Assembly: GCF_016624945.1 (NCBI RefSeq)
Contig: NZ_JACVUI010000002.1
Coordinates: 434,001-498,000, forward strand
Reading direction: 5' to 3'
Source: Acinetobacter sp. S54
Lineage (GTDB): Bacteria > Pseudomonadota > Gammaproteobacteria > Pseudomonadales > Moraxellaceae
DNA length: 64,000 nt
This document shows positions 62,754-64,000 of the stretch, in pieces; position 1 is the stretch's first letter; every line of letters begins with the position of its first letter. A program made the position numbers and the translations under genes. A model generated the notes under the pieces. It was not told the DNA's origin, ran no database searches, and worked only from the letters and a program-made list of their open reading frames with translations.

Positions 62754-64000
62754 CTATTTAACAGCGTTATTTTGCTTGCCCACTGCGAAAAAATCTAAAA
62801 TGAAATGGGACAAGGCTTGTTCACCAATAATTAAAACTGAATCATCTACCTGAAAAAAAGGAGAATGATTGACGGCTTTTTTAGGATCAATTTTCTGAGG
62901 TGTTACGCCCATTCCAAACGAAACCGCAGGTATATATTTTGCGTATTCCCAAAAATCATCACCATGATAACCACTGACTGTATTTAATTGAAATGATGTT
63001 CCATATTGCTTTGCCAAAGTTTCTAAAATGGGTTGTAAACGTTTAGAAAGTTCCGGCTGATTATAACCTGCTGGCCAATCATGCGGATCAATAAAAAAAT
63101 GTCCTGTTCCCCCATAGGCAAGTGGAAGGGTTTCAATTAATTTTTGCATTTTCTGCAAAACAATGGCTCGCTGATCATTGGATTTTGTGCGTAGCGTACC
63201 TTCAATAGTGACCTGCTCAGGAATAATATTATGCTTGGTTCCCCCTGAAATTTGGCCAAAACTGATAATCGGCGCAGGGGCATTGACCAAATCGATCTGT
63301 CGACTTGGAATTAACTGAAGTGACGAAATGACCTCTGCCGCAATCTGAATAGGATCGACCCCATTCCAAGGCGAGGCCGCATGAGCCTGTTTCCCCTGAA
63401 TCGTAATTTTGAACCGGTCTGAGCTCGCTGCAGCGATGCCCTGAGTCAGACTTAAACTTCCTGCTTGCCCTGCTCCGACATGCAACATAATGATCGCATC
63501 AGGTTTCGGTGCTGTTAAAACTCCTTCTTTAATCATGAGTTTAGCACCACCTTCTTCATTTTCTGGTGGACCTTCTTCTGCGGGCTGAAAAATAAATTTT
63601 ATGGTGCCACGTAATTCATCTTTATGCTTTGAAAATGCGTCAGCGACAGCCAGTAACATCACAATATGACTATCATGACCGCAAGCATGCATTACATCTA
63701 CCTGTTGATGATTCCATTGTGTTTTTACGGTAGAGGCAAAACTCAGTCCGGTTTGCTCTTTAATCGGTAATGCATCAAGTTCAGCACGTAAGGCAATAAC
63801 AGGACCAGTATGTTTTCCTTTTAACGTAGCGACCACTCCAGTTTTTGCAATTCCTGTTTGTACCTCTAGGCCCAGCTTTGTTAAATACTCAGCAACCAAT
63901 TGACTGGTCTCATATTCCTGATTTGCCAATTCAGGATGAGCATGAATTTTATGCCTTAGCTGAATTAATGTGGGTTGAATTCGGATAAGGTCTTGGTCAA
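62754..64000 (-). CDS. M20-family amidohydrolase, 5' end beyond window
   Basis: A peptidase M20D-type amidohydrolase (hippurate or N-acyl-amino-acid hydrolase group). Metal-site motifs are visible: MHACGHDSHIVMLL, QPAEEGPPENEEGG, MLHVGAG and GYHGDDF. The reading frame stays open to the right edge and reads DLIRIQPTLIQLRHKIHAHPELANQEYET, the family's N-terminal segment, so an internal TTG at 63929 is not the start and the real one lies outside. It would hydrolyse amide bonds of N-acyl amino acids or conjugates. It lies next to the receptor-lipase operon on the same strand, perhaps part of the same pathway. Confidence 0.85.
   Translation of the reverse strand, partial: DQDLIRIQPTLIQLRHKIHAHPELANQEYETSQLVAEYLTKLGLEVQTGIAKTGVVATLKGKHTGPVIALRAELDALPIKEQTGLSFASTVKTQWNHQQVDVMHACGHDSHIVMLLAVADAFSKHKDELRGTIKFIFQPAEEGPPENEEGGAKLMIKEGVLTAPKPDAIIMLHVGAGQAGSLSLTQGIAAASSDRFKITIQGKQAHAASPWNGVDPIQIAAEVISSLQLIPSRQIDLVNAPAPIISFGQISGGTKHNIIPEQVTIEGTLRTKSNDQRAIVLQKMQKLIETLPLAYGGTGHFFIDPHDWPAGYNQPELSKRLQPILETLAKQYGTSFQLNTVSGYHGDDFWEYAKYIPAVSFGMGVTPQKIDPKKAVNHSPFFQVDDSVLIIGEQALSHFILDFFAVGKQNNAVK

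Overview
The window looks like chromosomal DNA of an Acinetobacter (A+T-rich gammaproteobacterial DNA). Three things point there: a complete hemophilin haem-uptake locus (fecI-fecR-hphR-hphA-hsmA-tonB-hemO), which is best known from Acinetobacter; a mesX (DUF1852) gene; and YadA-type trimeric autotransporters. I see no rRNA, tRNA, CRISPR array or intact insertion sequence. Both ends cut genes: an N-methylglutamate dehydrogenase/sarcosine oxidase alpha subunit on the left and an M20 amidohydrolase on the right.

Region 1 (1-18.7 kb) is a methylated-amine catabolic island. It encodes a trimethylamine monooxygenase (tmm), a DUF1989-GcvT trimethylamine N-oxide demethylase (tdm), a four-gene dimethylamine monooxygenase set (small subunit, FAD/2Fe-2S reductase, DUF3445 haem subunit, GcvT-like partner), and a folate C1 module (purU-folD) fused in one operon to sarcosine-oxidase-like genes that in this context are most likely mgdABC of the N-methylglutamate route for monomethylamine. 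A P-II protein and an Amt ammonium channel handle the released nitrogen. A soluble NarX-like kinase, a NarL-like regulator and a double-PAS protein sit in the middle. NarL-type 7-2-7 heptamer pairs lie upstream of the P-II gene, the dimethylamine operon, tdm and (more weakly) tmm, which suggests this two-component system runs the island.

Region 2 (18.7-25.6 kb) is accessory surface material: a LysE exporter, an unknown lipoprotein, two tandem paralogous trimeric autotransporters with 66-bp stalk repeats, an IS630-type transposase remnant and a DUF6502 gene. Region 3 (25.9-35.4 kb) is the hemophilin locus, with a Fur box at the fecI promoter and a terminator between hphA and its Slam-type exporter hsmA. 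Next come a DUF1826 gene and an orphan mesX.

Region 4 (37.8-64 kb) looks like one sulfur-scavenging regulon. It holds an SfnR-type sigma54 activator without a sensor domain, three luciferase-like FMN monooxygenases, an SsuABC-type ABC importer with two permeases, three TonB-dependent receptors, a private TonB-ExbB-ExbD, a Tat-exported solute-binding lipoprotein, a private TatABC, two paralogous secretory lipases and an amidohydrolase. I find eight sigma54 (-24/-12) promoters in this stretch, one in front of every transcription unit except sfnR itself. Each intergenic region carries a 17-bp element 65-110 bp upstream that could be the SfnR binding site. These promoters also fix several start codons. 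The whole reads as a coordinated outer-membrane-to-cytoplasm pathway for organosulfur compounds, perhaps esters or amides.
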